Source of the DNA: Deinococcus hopiensis KR-140
GTDB lineage: Bacteria > Deinococcota > Deinococci > Deinococcales > Deinococcaceae
DNA: 64,000 nucleotides
Reading direction: 5' to 3'
Assembly (NCBI RefSeq): GCF_900176165.1
Contig: NZ_FWWU01000010.1
Location: 62,001 to 126,000, forward strand
The notes under the pieces are model-generated. The model had not been told where the DNA came from, made no database searches, and was given only the letters and a program-made list of their open reading frames with translations. Below, piece by piece: positions 8,562 to 18,074 of the stretch (positions within the stretch are counted from its first letter, which is position 1; every line of letters begins with the position of its first letter). Made by a program: the position numbers and the translations under genes.

Positions 8562-11500
8562 CCCCCCTCCGCCTGGCATATCACCGTGCTCGGACAGGCC
8601 CAACTGACAGGCCTGGGCGACATCGTGCTGGAGCTCGACCGCAAAACCGCTGGCCTGCTGGCCTACCTGGTTATCGAGGGAAGCGCGCCCCGCTCTCGCC
8701 TGGCCGGGTACCTGTGGCCGGAATCCAGGGAGGAGACCGCGCGCAACAATCTCGCGCAGCTGCTGCGCAAACTCCGGCTGTCGGTCGGAGAGGAGCTGGT
8801 GCCTGGGAGCAGTAACGGCCTCCTGCGGCTGGCCGACACGTTGAGAGCGGACGCCCAAGACGCCCGCGAGGCGTATCTCCTTGGACAGTACGAAACCTTT
8901 TTGGCCCACGATCCACTCCTGCTGGCCGGACGCGACTATGACGACTGCCCCGAGTTCGAAGACTGGCTGGTCACTGAACGTGAACGCTGGATGGACTGGC
9001 GCCGTGCTGCCCTACGCGAGCTCTCCACGCAGGCCGAGAGGCGCGGTGACCTCGACGAGGCTCTGCGCTGGGCGGCGCAGGGGCTGACGGCCGACCCGGT
9101 TTCGGAAGGGGCCTTCGTGCGGGTGATGACCCTGCAGTACCTGTGCGGTCAGCGCCTTGAGGCGCTGCAGACGTTCGGGCGCTGCCAGACCATGCTGAAG
9201 TCAGAATTCGGGGTCCAACCGTTGCGTCAGACCAGCGAACTCGCCCGCACCATTGCGCAGAGCACCGCCGTACTCAGGCAGGCGGACTCCTGTTCCCCGC
9301 TTCCGCTGACTGTCCTGAGACCTCCCCGCCTGATCGGGCGGGCGGATCAATGGCGGCAGCTGCAGCAAGCCCACGCAGCCGGACAGGTCCTGTTCCTGAC
9401 CGGAGCGCCCGGCAGTGGCAAATCCCGCCTCGCTTTGGACTTCGCGTCATCCACTGGGACCACGATGCACCTCCAGGCGCGCCCAGGGGATCAGGACGTT
9501 CCGTACGCCACCCTGACCCGGTATGCCCGGCAACTCACGCAGGCAACCTCACGCGACCGGATGCCGGACTGGGCACGCCAGCAGCTCGCCGGCTTGCTGC
9601 CTGAGCTGACCACAGGGACCATTGGCCCGCAGGAGAGGCGCAGTGAGGCCAGGCTCTGTCTGTTCCGGGCCTTTCTCGAACTGATGCGCGCTGCGGCACC
9701 AGACTTCGGAGCGTTCGTGATGGATGACCTGCAGTTTGCGGACCAGGCCAGTCAGGAGGTCCTGCTGTACGTTCTGGCCAACCGACCGCAGGGGGACTTT
9801 CCCGCGCTTCTCGCTGTCGCGCGCGAAGGTGAGCTGGCCGCCTCCGCCCGCGAACGCCTGGACGCACTGATCGAAACGGGTCTCGCGGTCAGCTGCGCCG
9901 TCGCGTCCCTGCCTGATGAGGCGGTCCAGGAATTGCTCGGGAGCCTGGAGGTGCCGGAAGTCCAGCACCTCGCGCCCGATCTCGCCCGCTACACCCGTGG
10001 GAACCCGCTGTTCATCCTCGAGACCCTCAAGCACGTTATAGAAACCGACGGGTATCTCAATGCTTCCCTGGGTTACTTCACGCTGCCCAGACGGGTGGGC
10101 GTCCTGATCGAGCAGCGCCTCAAGCGGCTGCCTCCTACTGCCCTCCAGGTCGCCCAGGCTGCCGCCGTCCTCCAGCGTGACTTTGACCTTGATGTGGTCA
10201 GCGAGGTCCTGAACCAACCCATCTTCACCCTGATTCCCGTCTGGGCAGAACTTGAACGCGCGCAGATCTTCGACCGTGACCGCTTTACCCACGACATCGT
10301 CTACGAGAGTGTCCGCAGCACCTTGCCGGGAGGCGTGTGGCAGGCCCTACACCGCAGCGCCGCGAGAACCCTTGAACGTCACGGCGCCGCGCCAGAGCGC
10401 ATCGCCCGGCACTTCCTCGAGGGCGCGCGGCCAGCTGAGGCTGTGCCGTTTCTCCGGCATGCTGCGCAGCATGCCGAGCAACGCTACCTGCTTCGGGAAG
10501 CCGCGCAGACCTATGGTCAGCTGGCCGATCTGCTGGATCAGCTTCAGGATCAGCCCGCTGCGTTTGACGCCCTCAACGCTCAGGCCGAGACGCTGATCAA
10601 CCTGCAGGATGTCGATGGAGTAGGTGCCGTCGTCGTCCGCCTGCAGCAGAGTGCCGTGACCCTCGCCCAGCAGGTTGCTGCCCGTGTGCGCCACTGCTTT
10701 CTCCTTTTCCTGCAGGGTGATCACACCGCGCTGCTGCAGGCGTCAGAGGAAGGGCTGGCCTTGGCGCATGAGGCACGCGACCTGAGAGCCGAAGCGTCCT
10801 TTCTCGAGGGAATCGCGTATACCGATATCATTCGCGGCGGTGGCGCACGTGCACGCGAGGCGTTCACCCGCATGCTCGAAGTGGGTCAGACATGCGCAGA
10901 CATGGAGCTCCAGGCCAAATCTCACGAGGGGCTGGGCATGGTGATCCCCAACGACCTTGCCCAGGTGCTGGAGCACTACCGCCAGGCTGCCCGCCTCCAC
11001 GAGCAGAACGGCAACGTCAGCAGTTTCGCTGCCGCTTCCGGGAAACGCGCCTGGCTGCACTACCAGCTCGGAGACGTCAACGGTGCCCTCCACGTCTTTG
11101 AGCACGCCTACAAACGCCTCGTGGACGTCCGCGAGGGGCACGGCAGTGTCAAACTTATCAATGCCTGGGGCCGCAGTTCTTGCCTTCAGGTCCTCGGACG
11201 CTACGCGGCCGCCCTTGACGCCTCGGCAGAGGCTTTGGCGACCTCCTCGGGCAGGGATGCGGGCTCCGCAGGATGGCGGCGCGTGCTGGAGCTCCAGCGG
11301 GGCCGCGTGCTGTTGGAGATCGGGTGTTCCCAGGAGGCCCTGGCCGCCATTCAACCGGCGATCGACGCTCCTGAATACATCCAGAACATTCGGAGCCGGG
11401 GCCTGATCTCTCTCGGTCAGGCCCTCACGGCGGTAGGGCAACGCTCCGAAGCCCAGCAGGCGTTTGCGCAGGCCGAAGCACTGCTGAACGCGGAAAAAGA

Positions 11501-11942
11501 ACCGTATTACTGGGCACAACTGCACCTCGCCCGGGCGCAACTGCTTTCACCCGAGGCGCAGTTGGCGGTGTTCGGTGGCCTGCTTGACCTCGCCCAGCGC
11601 AAGGCCCACGCACACCTGTCGCTGGCGGTGCAGATCCGCCGGGCCCAGGCACTGATGGCGCTTGACCTGCCCGTCGCGGAGCACGACCTGAAAGGCGACG
11701 CGGCAGCTCACGGGGTGCTGAGCTTTGGCGAAGTGCTCCTCACCCGCTACCAGGTTGCCTGCGCGAACGCCAGCCCTGACGCGGCCACTTCCCTGCGGTC
11801 CCTCACGGACTGGGTCATCCACACCGCCCAGGAGCACGTTCCTGCCGGGTACTGCGCAACCTTCTGGGCTTCCAACCCGGCCGCACGTATGGTGCTCGAA
11901 GCGCAGCCTGCCCTACAGCACATCACGGTCACCCGGGGCTAA
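8559..11942 (+). CDS. BTAD (SARP-type) regulator with AAA ATPase and TPR-like region
   Basis: A large cytoplasmic transcriptional regulator of 1127 residues. Residues 1-90 form an OmpR-like winged helix (ITVLGQAQLTGLG, RSRLAGYLWPES, ARNNLAQLLRKLR). Residues about 100-245 form the bacterial transcriptional activation domain (RRGDLDEALRWAAQGL, YLCGQRLEALQTF). An AAA-type ATPase follows, with Walker A GAPGSGKS (residues 282-289) and Walker B FVMDD (about 386-390). Residues about 640-1080 are helical TPR-like repeats. The GTG start at 8559 follows a -10 box closely and opens directly into the winged helix. The TAA stop was created by an IS insertion. The signal and target genes are unknown. Confidence 0.88.
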   Translation: MPPSAWHITVLGQAQLTGLGDIVLELDRKTAGLLAYLVIEGSAPRSRLAGYLWPESREETARNNLAQLLRKLRLSVGEELVPGSSNGLLRLADTLRADAQDAREAYLLGQYETFLAHDPLLLAGRDYDDCPEFEDWLVTERERWMDWRRAALRELSTQAERRGDLDEALRWAAQGLTADPVSEGAFVRVMTLQYLCGQRLEALQTFGRCQTMLKSEFGVQPLRQTSELARTIAQSTAVLRQADSCSPLPLTVLRPPRLIGRADQWRQLQQAHAAGQVLFLTGAPGSGKSRLALDFASSTGTTMHLQARPGDQDVPYATLTRYARQLTQATSRDRMPDWARQQLAGLLPELTTGTIGPQERRSEARLCLFRAFLELMRAAAPDFGAFVMDDLQFADQASQEVLLYVLANRPQGDFPALLAVAREGELAASARERLDALIETGLAVSCAVASLPDEAVQELLGSLEVPEVQHLAPDLARYTRGNPLFILETLKHVIETDGYLNASLGYFTLPRRVGVLIEQRLKRLPPTALQVAQAAAVLQRDFDLDVVSEVLNQPIFTLIPVWAELERAQIFDRDRFTHDIVYESVRSTLPGGVWQALHRSAARTLERHGAAPERIARHFLEGARPAEAVPFLRHAAQHAEQRYLLREAAQTYGQLADLLDQLQDQPAAFDALNAQAETLINLQDVDGVGAVVVRLQQSAVTLAQQVAARVRHCFLLFLQGDHTALLQASEEGLALAHEARDLRAEASFLEGIAYTDIIRGGGARAREAFTRMLEVGQTCADMELQAKSHEGLGMVIPNDLAQVLEHYRQAARLHEQNGNVSSFAAASGKRAWLHYQLGDVNGALHVFEHAYKRLVDVREGHGSVKLINAWGRSSCLQVLGRYAAALDASAEALATSSGRDAGSAGWRRVLELQRGRVLLEIGCSQEALAAIQPAIDAPEYIQNIRSRGLISLGQALTAVGQRSEAQQAFAQAEALLNAEKEPYYWAQLHLARAQLLSPEAQLAVFGGLLDLAQRKAHAHLSLAVQIRRAQALMALDLPVAEHDLKGDAAAHGVLSFGEVLLTRYQVACANASPDAATSLRSLTDWVIHTAQEHVPAGYCATFWASNPAARMVLEAQPALQHITVTRG

Positions 11943-12882
11943 GACCCTATCCGGAAGATTTTTTGAGAGGAGCAATGGGGGCGAGTTTGCGCCAGATGAT
12001 GAGGCAAGCGGTCAATTCGACAAAGCCCAGATAGAGGTCTTGCCGCTTCTCCCAGCGCGTCTGGATGCGACGGAAACGGTTGAACCAACTGTGGCCCACC
12101 TCGACCACCCACCGCCGGGGTGGGTGTCGTTGTGGATCACCAGGAGCAGGAATGGGCGGAGCGGCCGTCGATTTCTTGGGGATATGCGCGAGCAGACCTT
12201 CATCCAGAGCCAGTTGACGACACGCCTGCGTGTCGTACCCACGGTCCAGGAGGAGATGGCGCTGTTCCTGCTCTCCTGGAGCAGGAACAGCAACGACGAC
12301 AGCATCGAGGGCCTCACTCAGCATCTTGCTGTCATGACGCTTGGCACCACAGAGCACGACGGAGAGTGGAATGCCTTTCGCGTCGCTGAGGAGGGTACGT
12401 TTACACCCGGCCTTGCCCCGATCGGTGGGGTTGCTGCCCGTCGCTTCCGGGGCACCAGCGGCCCCCTTTTTCCCACCCTGGCCTTGACCATGCTCCCGTC
12501 GGCGGCTTGCCATTCCCAATCCATGCCCAGTTCCTGGTCGTACTCTTCGAGCACGAGGGCCCATGCCGCACGGAGGCATTCGTGTTCCACCCAGGCACAG
12601 AACCGCTCGTGGACAGTCGATTTCGGACCGTACCGGCGGGGCAACTCGCTCCACTGACTGCCGGTTCGGGCCAACCAAATCAGCCCGTTGAAGATTGAGC
12701 GGGCGTCCCTTGAGGGACGCCCGCTCTTTTTCCTGGGTGTGTTGATCACCAGCACTGGGGCCAGACGGACCCAAAGCTCGTCCGATACCTCCCAGAGCGT
12801 GTTCTGGTCATTGATCTGATCTTGGTGCGGTTGCGTCGTCGTCACTGCCTCTCAGTAGACCAATATCTTCCGGATAGGCTCT
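11942..12882 (-). mobile_element. IS5-family (IS427-like) insertion sequence
   Basis: A 941-bp element with 18-bp terminal repeats AGACCCTATCCGGAAGAT and AGAGCCTATCCGGAAGAT (one mismatch) and a TA duplication (11940-11941 and 12883-12884). It sits in the stop codon of the regulator at 8559. Without it the gene would end GGC TAG; with it the gene ends GGC TAA, so the host protein is unchanged. A truncated relative lies at about 54800-54948. Confidence 0.85.
11947..12845 (-). CDS. IS5/IS427-type transposase in two frames
   Basis: DDE transposase of the surrounding element. The first frame (12845-12318) carries the N-terminal domain (WVRLAPVL, GRPSRDARSIFNGLIWLART) and the first catalytic Asp in AADGSMVKA. 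The second (ending 11947) carries DAKGIPLS, the second Asp in LLLDRGYD, and the Glu in RRWVVEVGHSWFNRFRR. The frames swap near GKRGPLVP, where the coding strand reads GGGAAAAAGGGGG, a typical slippery run; frameshift expression is normal for IS427 elements. It ends with LIIWRKLAPIAPLKK. Probably functional. Confidence 0.85.
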
Positions 12883-12921
12883 TAGCCGCCGGGAAGGTCA
12901 ATACGCGCGGTGCGGAGCATA

Positions 12922-13045
12922 GAGCAGTGGTGCGAATGGCGCCGCGGGTGAAAGGGCACCCCTCACGGCGCCATTCTCCTCCATGCGCATTCAAATTCGC
13001 TTGCCGGGCCCGGTCAGAACGAGGACTTCTTTTTGATCCATGCGC
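12922..13045 (+). repeat. MITE family R1, copy 1
   Basis: A 124-bp non-coding element with TA at 12920-12921, a long internal palindrome (GAATGGCGCC ... GGCGCCATTC) and a right end GAGGACTTCTTTTTGATC. The other copies are at 14123-14250, 18075-18198, 37950-38075 and 55568-55691. Confidence 0.75.
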
Positions 13046-13114
13046 CAGGGTCCGCCATGCCGCAAACGAAGAGGCCCAGGAGCGCCATCCGCCGCCCGAG
13101 TCCCTGCGCCACCC

Positions 13115-13190
13115 ATCCGGTTTCCGGATCATCCGTTTCGTCCCCTCTGCTGCGCCGCATTGCACGTCCGCTTGGGTGAGTCCGTGATGA
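13115..13190 (+). repeat. Dispersed repeat R2, copy B (internally deleted)
   Basis: Keeps both outer parts of R2 (CCGGATCATCCGTTTCGTCCC and CATTGCACGTCCGC) but lacks about 70 bp in the middle. It lies 70 bp downstream of an R1 MITE. Confidence 0.65.
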
Positions 13191-13219
13191 AGTAGCAGAT
13201 TCACCGGAATCTGTGTCAG

Positions 13220-13990
13220 GGCCTGTTATGGGCGGGGAACCCAGAAGTGGGTCTTCACGAAGGTCGCGCTGTGCCCACAGGAACCGTACCCCTTGATAGA
13301 GCGATTTGAGGAACGGGCCGGGGCCCTCCCCGGTGTTCGCCGTGCCCACGGCCAGTGGCGTTTTGCTGCCGTTCCCGTTTACCAGGGCCGCCGTCAGCGT
13401 GCGCTACCCGGCAGCGCTGTCCTGAAGGCCCCTGTTCAAACTCGCGACCCGCGTGATCGTCTTGCCGGTGCTGCCCCCGGTGAATGGTCCGTCGGGCACC
13501 ACCAGCGAGATCCCAACCTGCGCGGCACGGTCTACGGCCACGACCGTGTCAGTGAACGTCTTCACCAGCGCCAGTGGCCCGCCCCAGAAGCCCGTGCCAA
13601 TGTCATCCGTTTGATCGGACGGCCCACTGACCTTCCAGCGGAAGTCGCGGATCACACCTGCGGTGGCGCTGAAGGCCTCCCTGTAGGGCTCCGGGTCAGC
13701 GGCCATCGGCAGGCAGGACCGCCGGTCGTGGCGAGTCACTTCCTTGTACGCGGAGGGCGTCATACGGGTTGGTGCCCGAGTTGTCCTCGGCCGACGGGTA
13801 CGTCCCATCCGCGCCCGTCGAGGAACAGACCGTCCCGCGGAACATGGCGCGCTCAAGAATCCGCTTTACCCCGGGCACGGGTGCGCCCCGTTCGCCGATC
13901 GCCCCGCCACTGACGGTGTTGGGCGCGGGGTTCCCCCGCTCCCGGTGCCCGGGCCGGGGACAGCGCCGCAAGAGCGGAGGGTGAGGGCAA
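13220..13990 (-). pseudogene. Paralogue of the secreted protein at 16935-17717, decayed
   Basis: Minus-strand pieces in three frames match the intact protein in order. These are PNTVSGGAIGERGAPVPGVK and AMFRGTVCSSTGADGTY, then AYKEVTRHDRRSCLPMAADP and VPDGPFTGGSTGKTI, and finally LAVGTANTGEGPG with LYQGVRF. The signal peptide is not visible in an open frame. The gene was once a tandem-type duplicate of the intact copy 3 kb away and has since collected several frameshifts. Confidence 0.7.
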
Positions 13991-14122
13991 TGAATGATTG
14001 CCGTGATGCGCGCGTGGCGGTGTGGACAGCAGGTACCAAAGCCAGCCTGCTTGCGCAGCCACGTCCGGTGCAGAGCAACGTCTCGATACGGCTGTTGAGA
14101 TCTCCCTGAGGCGTGACGATTC

Positions 14123-14250
14123 GGGCCTTTGTCCGAATGGGGCGCTGCGCGTGGAAGGGCAGCCCTCACGGCGCCCCATTCTTCCCCATGCCCATTCAGG
14201 TTCGTTCGCCGGCCCCGGTCGAAAAGAAGTCCTCTTTTTGACGCGGGCGC
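14123..14250 (+). repeat. MITE family R1, copy 2 (older)
   Basis: A 128-bp copy with diverged ends (GGGCCTTTGTC and GACGCGGGCGC) but an intact palindromic core (GAATGGGGCGC ... GCGCCCCATTC) and the GAAGTCCTCTTTTTGAC tail. The flanking TA is lost. It lies between the paralogue relic and the secreted protein at 14441. Confidence 0.7.
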
Positions 14251-14440
14251 CAGGGATGGCCCCGTGGACACCGGCGAAGGCGTGAAGGCCCCTGGGGCAG
14301 GGCATGGACGCCCGAAGCAGCAGCGCCGATGTCCTTCCCAAGGCGTTGCCACCGCCACACTGCTTCATCCAAAAATCACGGCGTTCGGAGCACCCTGAGC
14401 TCCAACGCGACGAACCCTCCCCGTCGCCCCCGGAGGAGCC

Positions 14441-15472
14441 ATGAACCTGCAACGCCCCGCCCCGATCCTTGCCCTGACCGCCCTGCTCGCCGTTCCTGCC
14501 CTGGCGCGGATCCAGACACCCGGCACACCGCCCACACGAATTGTGCAGGGCACAGCGCAACTCGCGGGAGATACCGGCACCATCGGCAAGACCTTCACCC
14601 TGGGCAAGGACCCAAAGGCCATCAACTTCACCCTCACCGGGGCAGAGTTCAGCGTTTCTCGCGTGACCGTCGGCGACAACGTATACGTGCCGAAAGCGAA
14701 CGAGAAGCTGCTGATCCTGCGCTACACCGTGCACAACCCCCAAAAAGAGGACCTCCACTACTTCTACAAAACGCTGCAATTCACCGTGGTGGACGCGAGG
14801 AACGTCAATCACGCGAACGAGAACCACATCGGCCGCGACGGCACCACTGACCGTCTCGATATCACCCTCAAACCCGCTCAGAAGGTGGCCGCGTACGCCG
14901 TGATCGCCGTCCCGGCCGCTGGTCCCATTCCGAAGCTCATCGTGAGTGTCGAGGACGACAAGCGGGTGGTGCGCTACGATCTGCGCGGCCAGGTGAGGGC
15001 GCTCCCGGCCCCATTCGCCGACCCCTCGGACGCCGCCAAGGTCACGGCGCTGGAGGCCGTGCCGATGAAGGTGGGCGCGTACGGTCCGCTCGGGCACTTC
15101 GACCTGAAGCTCGACTCGGTCGCGTTGAGTACGAACCCGATCAACGGTGGGAAGCTCGAGAGCGGAGAACGCAACCTCGTCGCCGCGTTTACCCTTCGCA
15201 ACGGTGCAGCGCAGACGGCCGAGGCCCGCTCCTTCTTCTCGCGCACCTTCTCGTTCAAGTTGCGCGACGCGGACGGTGACGTCACCGCGTACGACGACTA
15301 CATCTTGAAGGTGTCGCGGGACGAACGCACCGATGGCAGCTTGAAGCCGGGGGAGGAGGCGCGCTTCCGCGTGTACTTCAAGCTGCCCGCGAACCTGAAA
15401 GGGCAGAGCCTCAGCGTCGTTGAGGGAGACGAGTCCCGCGCGCTCGTCTTTGACGTGAGCGCAGCCAAGTAA
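14441..15472 (+). CDS. Secreted protein with two DUF4352-like domains
   Basis: A 343-residue exported protein. Residues 1-22 form a signal peptide (LALTALLAVPALA, cleavage after ALA). Two immunoglobulin-like halves follow. The first, about residues 45-190, contains NEKLLILRYTVHNPQKED, and the second, about 205-340, contains GERNLVAAFTLRNGAAQ and GEEARFRVYFKLP. Both patterns are typical of DUF4352/telokin-like domains. The start is supported by GGAGGAGCC just upstream. It lies between the dead and living copies of another secreted gene, suggesting an old envelope-protein cluster. Function unknown. Confidence 0.75.
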   Translation: MNLQRPAPILALTALLAVPALARIQTPGTPPTRIVQGTAQLAGDTGTIGKTFTLGKDPKAINFTLTGAEFSVSRVTVGDNVYVPKANEKLLILRYTVHNPQKEDLHYFYKTLQFTVVDARNVNHANENHIGRDGTTDRLDITLKPAQKVAAYAVIAVPAAGPIPKLIVSVEDDKRVVRYDLRGQVRALPAPFADPSDAAKVTALEAVPMKVGAYGPLGHFDLKLDSVALSTNPINGGKLESGERNLVAAFTLRNGAAQTAEARSFFSRTFSFKLRDADGDVTAYDDYILKVSRDERTDGSLKPGEEARFRVYFKLPANLKGQSLSVVEGDESRALVFDVSAAK

Positions 15473-15819
15473 CGACAAGCCGGGGGGGACGCGTCGTGGC
15501 CGCCCGGGCGCTTCGCGGGCCCCGGTATCCTGGCCGCCGCGCTGATCTTTACGCTGCTCGGGGCCCTGGCGCGGCAAGGTCTTCGCCGCCTCACCTGGCC
15601 GGTGACGTCCGGCACCTGACGGATAGCCGCGTTTCGTGGAGCCTCTCGGATGGTCAGCCGCGGTACGCGGCGCGTACGCCCGCAGCGTCCAGGAACGCCC
15701 GTACCGTTCCGGGCGGCGGTAAGTTCGGCACGGCCACGGCCTGCCACCGGGCAGTCGAGCGCAAGTACGCCCTGCAGCGCTGCGGGGTGCCGCTTGAGGC
15801 CCACGACCGCCGGCGCACC

Positions 15820-16488
15820 CTCATGCTCGGCCTGGACAGCACTCCCGCACAGGCATTCAACCCGACGTACCGCATGGTGAGCGGTCTGCTGAGTAATATC
15901 AGCGACTCCGCTGGGTACGAGTTACGCAAGCTGTGGACCGAGCAGCAGGTCGACAAGATGGTCAGTACGTACCTGCTGGACGTTGCGGGAAGTCCTGAGG
16001 AACTCCGGCTTGAGGTGCAGCACATCAACGAGGTCAGTCCCGGCGCCTGCACGTTCGCCGGGCCGTACAAGGCCACCGTGAACCTCGCGTTCGTGGAGCC
16101 TCGCTTCAACTGCGAGAAGGTCGCAGTAGAGTTCTCCAGCGAGGGTCTGCTCGCGCTCTTCGCGGAGTTCGAGTACGCCTTTGAGGGCAGGCCCACGGTG
16201 TTCGTCGGCGCCAAGGCGGGCATCAAGGCCGGTCCCCTCAACGTCGGTCCGAGCTTGAAAGGCGGCCTGGACATCACAGAGGGCCCGGACGGCACCTTCA
16301 AGGACGGAGGCTCGGTGCCGGGAGCGGCAGATCTCGGTGCAAAGGTCGTGGGAGACGACAAGCCCGGGGCGGGCGCCGAGGTGGAAGCAGAGTCAGGCTG
16401 CAGTGCCCTCCTGAGCGCAAGGAAAGAGCGGCGAGGCACTCGACCTCGCCGCTCTTCTGGCGGCGCCTTGAGAAGACGTCCAGGATGA
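15820..16488 (+). CDS. Conserved-looking hypothetical protein, ends uncertain
   Basis: The open frame runs from 15496, but clear protein-like sequence starts near 15820 (MLGLDSTPAQAFNPTYRMVS). It continues through EEFSSEGLLALFAEFEYAFEG-like segments to a glycine-rich tail (AGIKAGPLNVGPSLKGGLDI). The last 20 codons run through a terminator hairpin, so the true stop was probably lost to a frameshift. No domain is recognised. It may be the C-terminal part of a larger exported protein. Confidence 0.5.
   Translation, partial: LMLGLDSTPAQAFNPTYRMVSGLLSNISDSAGYELRKLWTEQQVDKMVSTYLLDVAGSPEELRLEVQHINEVSPGACTFAGPYKATVNLAFVEPRFNCEKVAVEFSSEGLLALFAEFEYAFEGRPTVFVGAKAGIKAGPLNVGPSLKGGLDITEGPDGTFKDGGSVPGAADLGAKVVGDDKPGAGAEVEAESGCSALLSARKERRGTRPRRSSGGALRRRPG
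16424..16456. terminator. Hairpin terminator between convergent genes
   Basis: AAGAGCGGCGAGG (16424-16436) pairs perfectly with 16444-16456 around a 7-nt loop. It lies where a plus-strand and a minus-strand gene converge. Both open frames run through it, suggesting that both 3' ends are altered. Confidence 0.65.
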
Positions 16489-16797
16489 CTCTGACGCCAG
16501 GCGGCGACGAAGTGCGCACAGGCGCGCCGTGCTGGCATCCAGGACCTTCTCGACGTCCTCGTTCCGCCCGTGTCCACGCTCCTGCGCCTCCCAGATGACA
16601 GTTCCGGAAGAGCCAGGTCGGTCACCGCGCCGAAGTTGAAAGTTCAGGGTATCGTCGAATCCGCCCCTGGTGTTTTCAAAGTCGAACGAGACGCTTGAGG
16701 ACACGCTGCACTCCGCCGACCACACGCCAAGACCGCTGGCCTCCTCGCTCTGAATTTGCAGAGCTCCGGCGGTGAGCGCGAGGTTCATCTCCGTCAC
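16457..16797 (-). CDS. Small hypothetical protein
   Basis: A minus-strand frame starting GTG at 16797. The first 100 residues (EEASGLGVWSAECSVSSSVS, FDFENTRGGFDDTLNFQL, VEKVLDASTARLCALRRRL) look like real protein. The end is uncertain because the frame continues into the terminator hairpin to 16393. No family recognised. Confidence 0.4.
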
Positions 16798-16934
16798 TCG
16801 GCTCAGCGTGAATGGCCCGGACTAAGGGATGTCCGCGAACGAACACACTTCACCCTGGTGAACTGCACTGAGGGGGAAAGCGCCGCCTCCGGCGAGGGCG
16901 GGACCCGCCGTGAGGAAGACACAAAACCCGCCCT

Positions 16935-17717
16935 TCACGGCCTTGCCAGCCAGATTGGCGTCTGCCTGAGCGTGCCGCTGTGCCCGCAGGAGTCAAAGCC
17001 CCGGAAAAGGAGCATCGTCGTCTTGCCCAGCTGCTCTTTCTGGCTGCCCTGCCCGACCTGAAGCGGCGTTTTCGTGCCGTCCGCGTTCTTCAGGGACGCG
17101 GACACCTTGTAATACCCAACGGGAATATCACCCAGGCCCTTGGACACCGGAAGGGTGCGCGCGATGGCCGTTCCCTTGCTGCCGTCGATAAGAGGTCCAT
17201 CGGGCACCAGCGTGACCTCAACGGTTGCGTCCCGGTCGATGACGTGAGCATCGTCGGTGTAGACGCGTTCGAAGGCGAGGGTTCCGCCCCAGGTATCCCC
17301 CCCGTAAGTCGACGAGGGCATGTCCGACTCGCCGTGGATTCTCCACACGAAGTTGCGCACCGCGCCCGCTTTGGCGTTCAGAGCGTCCTGGTATGGTTCG
17401 GGGTCGCCAGCCATACGCAGGCAGTACCGCTGGTCGTGGTACTTCACTTCCTTGTAGGCCGTCACGTAATACGGGTTGGTGGCCGGATTGAGTTCAGTGG
17501 ACTGGTAGCGTCCCTGCGCGTCCGTGCTTGTGAAGATCGTCCCCCTGAACATGGCAGGCGCGATGATGATCTTGACGCCCACCACGGGTTTGCCGCGCTC
17601 GTCGACCACACGGCCGCTCACCGTGTTGGGCGTGAGTTTGGCAGGCGCGCTCAGGCCCAGCGCCGAGAGGGACAGGACGGACAGGACGAGGGAGAAGGTT
17701 CTGAAGTGTCGTGACAT
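16935..17717 (-). CDS. Secreted protein with carboxypeptidase-regulatory-like domain
   Basis: An exported protein of 260 residues. The start is set at 17717 (MSRHFRTFSLVLSVL) because AGGAGC lies eight bases upstream and a signal peptide follows (LSALGLSAPA). Residues about 30-90 resemble a carboxypeptidase-regulatory-like beta-sandwich (NTVSGRVVDERGKPVVGVKI, TSTDAQGRYQ). The remainder contains conserved AYKEVKYHDQRYC and LVPDGPLIDGS. A decayed paralogue sits at 13220-13990. It may act in the cell envelope; no catalytic motif is seen. Confidence 0.75.
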   Translation of the reverse strand: MSRHFRTFSLVLSVLSLSALGLSAPAKLTPNTVSGRVVDERGKPVVGVKIIIAPAMFRGTIFTSTDAQGRYQSTELNPATNPYYVTAYKEVKYHDQRYCLRMAGDPEPYQDALNAKAGAVRNFVWRIHGESDMPSSTYGGDTWGGTLAFERVYTDDAHVIDRDATVEVTLVPDGPLIDGSKGTAIARTLPVSKGLGDIPVGYYKVSASLKNADGTKTPLQVGQGSQKEQLGKTTMLLFRGFDSCGHSGTLRQTPIWLARP

Positions 17718-17820
17718 GGGCTTGCTCCTTTGGCCGCCCGGCGTGTCAGGCACGCGGGCACGTCTGGAAGGCAGCGTAGTGACCTCAGCGTGATTTTCGG
17801 GTGAATTGGGGGAGCGCCGT

Positions 17821-18048
17821 TCAGGAGGTAGTCTGAGAGGAGGCGTCCGCCCAGCGCCGCCCTTCCAGACCGCGTTCGATCAGGGCCCGCTCCAGCGTGC
17901 GCGCAGCGTCTGTCATGCGGCCCAGGGCCGTCCCGTACCGTTCGCCGAGGACGCTGGGGCGCAGCACGTCACGCACCAGGCTTGCCCACGTGTCAAAGGC
18001 TGCCGAGCTGTCGCCGGGCACCGCTGAATCCTCCCGGTCTGCCGTCAT
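17821..18048 (-). CDS. Small helical hypothetical protein
   Basis: A 75-residue frame (start at 18048, MTADREDSAVPGDSS) rich in helix formers (DAARTLERALIERGLEG). The frame extends upstream through the R1 MITE at 18075-18198, which probably replaced its natural promoter region. No family recognised. Confidence 0.35.
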   Translation of the reverse strand: MTADREDSAVPGDSSAAFDTWASLVRDVLRPSVLGERYGTALGRMTDAARTLERALIERGLEGRRWADASSQTTS

Positions 18049-18074
18049 GGTCGAAGAGGCCCAGGCCCCCATTA

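Noticed and set aside
13853..15577. 574-residue minus-strand frame
   Set aside because: Antisense to the signal-peptide protein at 14441; low-complexity translation typical of a GC-rich shadow frame.
15654..16625. 323-residue minus-strand frame
   Set aside because: Ser/Pro/Thr-rich antisense of the better plus-strand frame.
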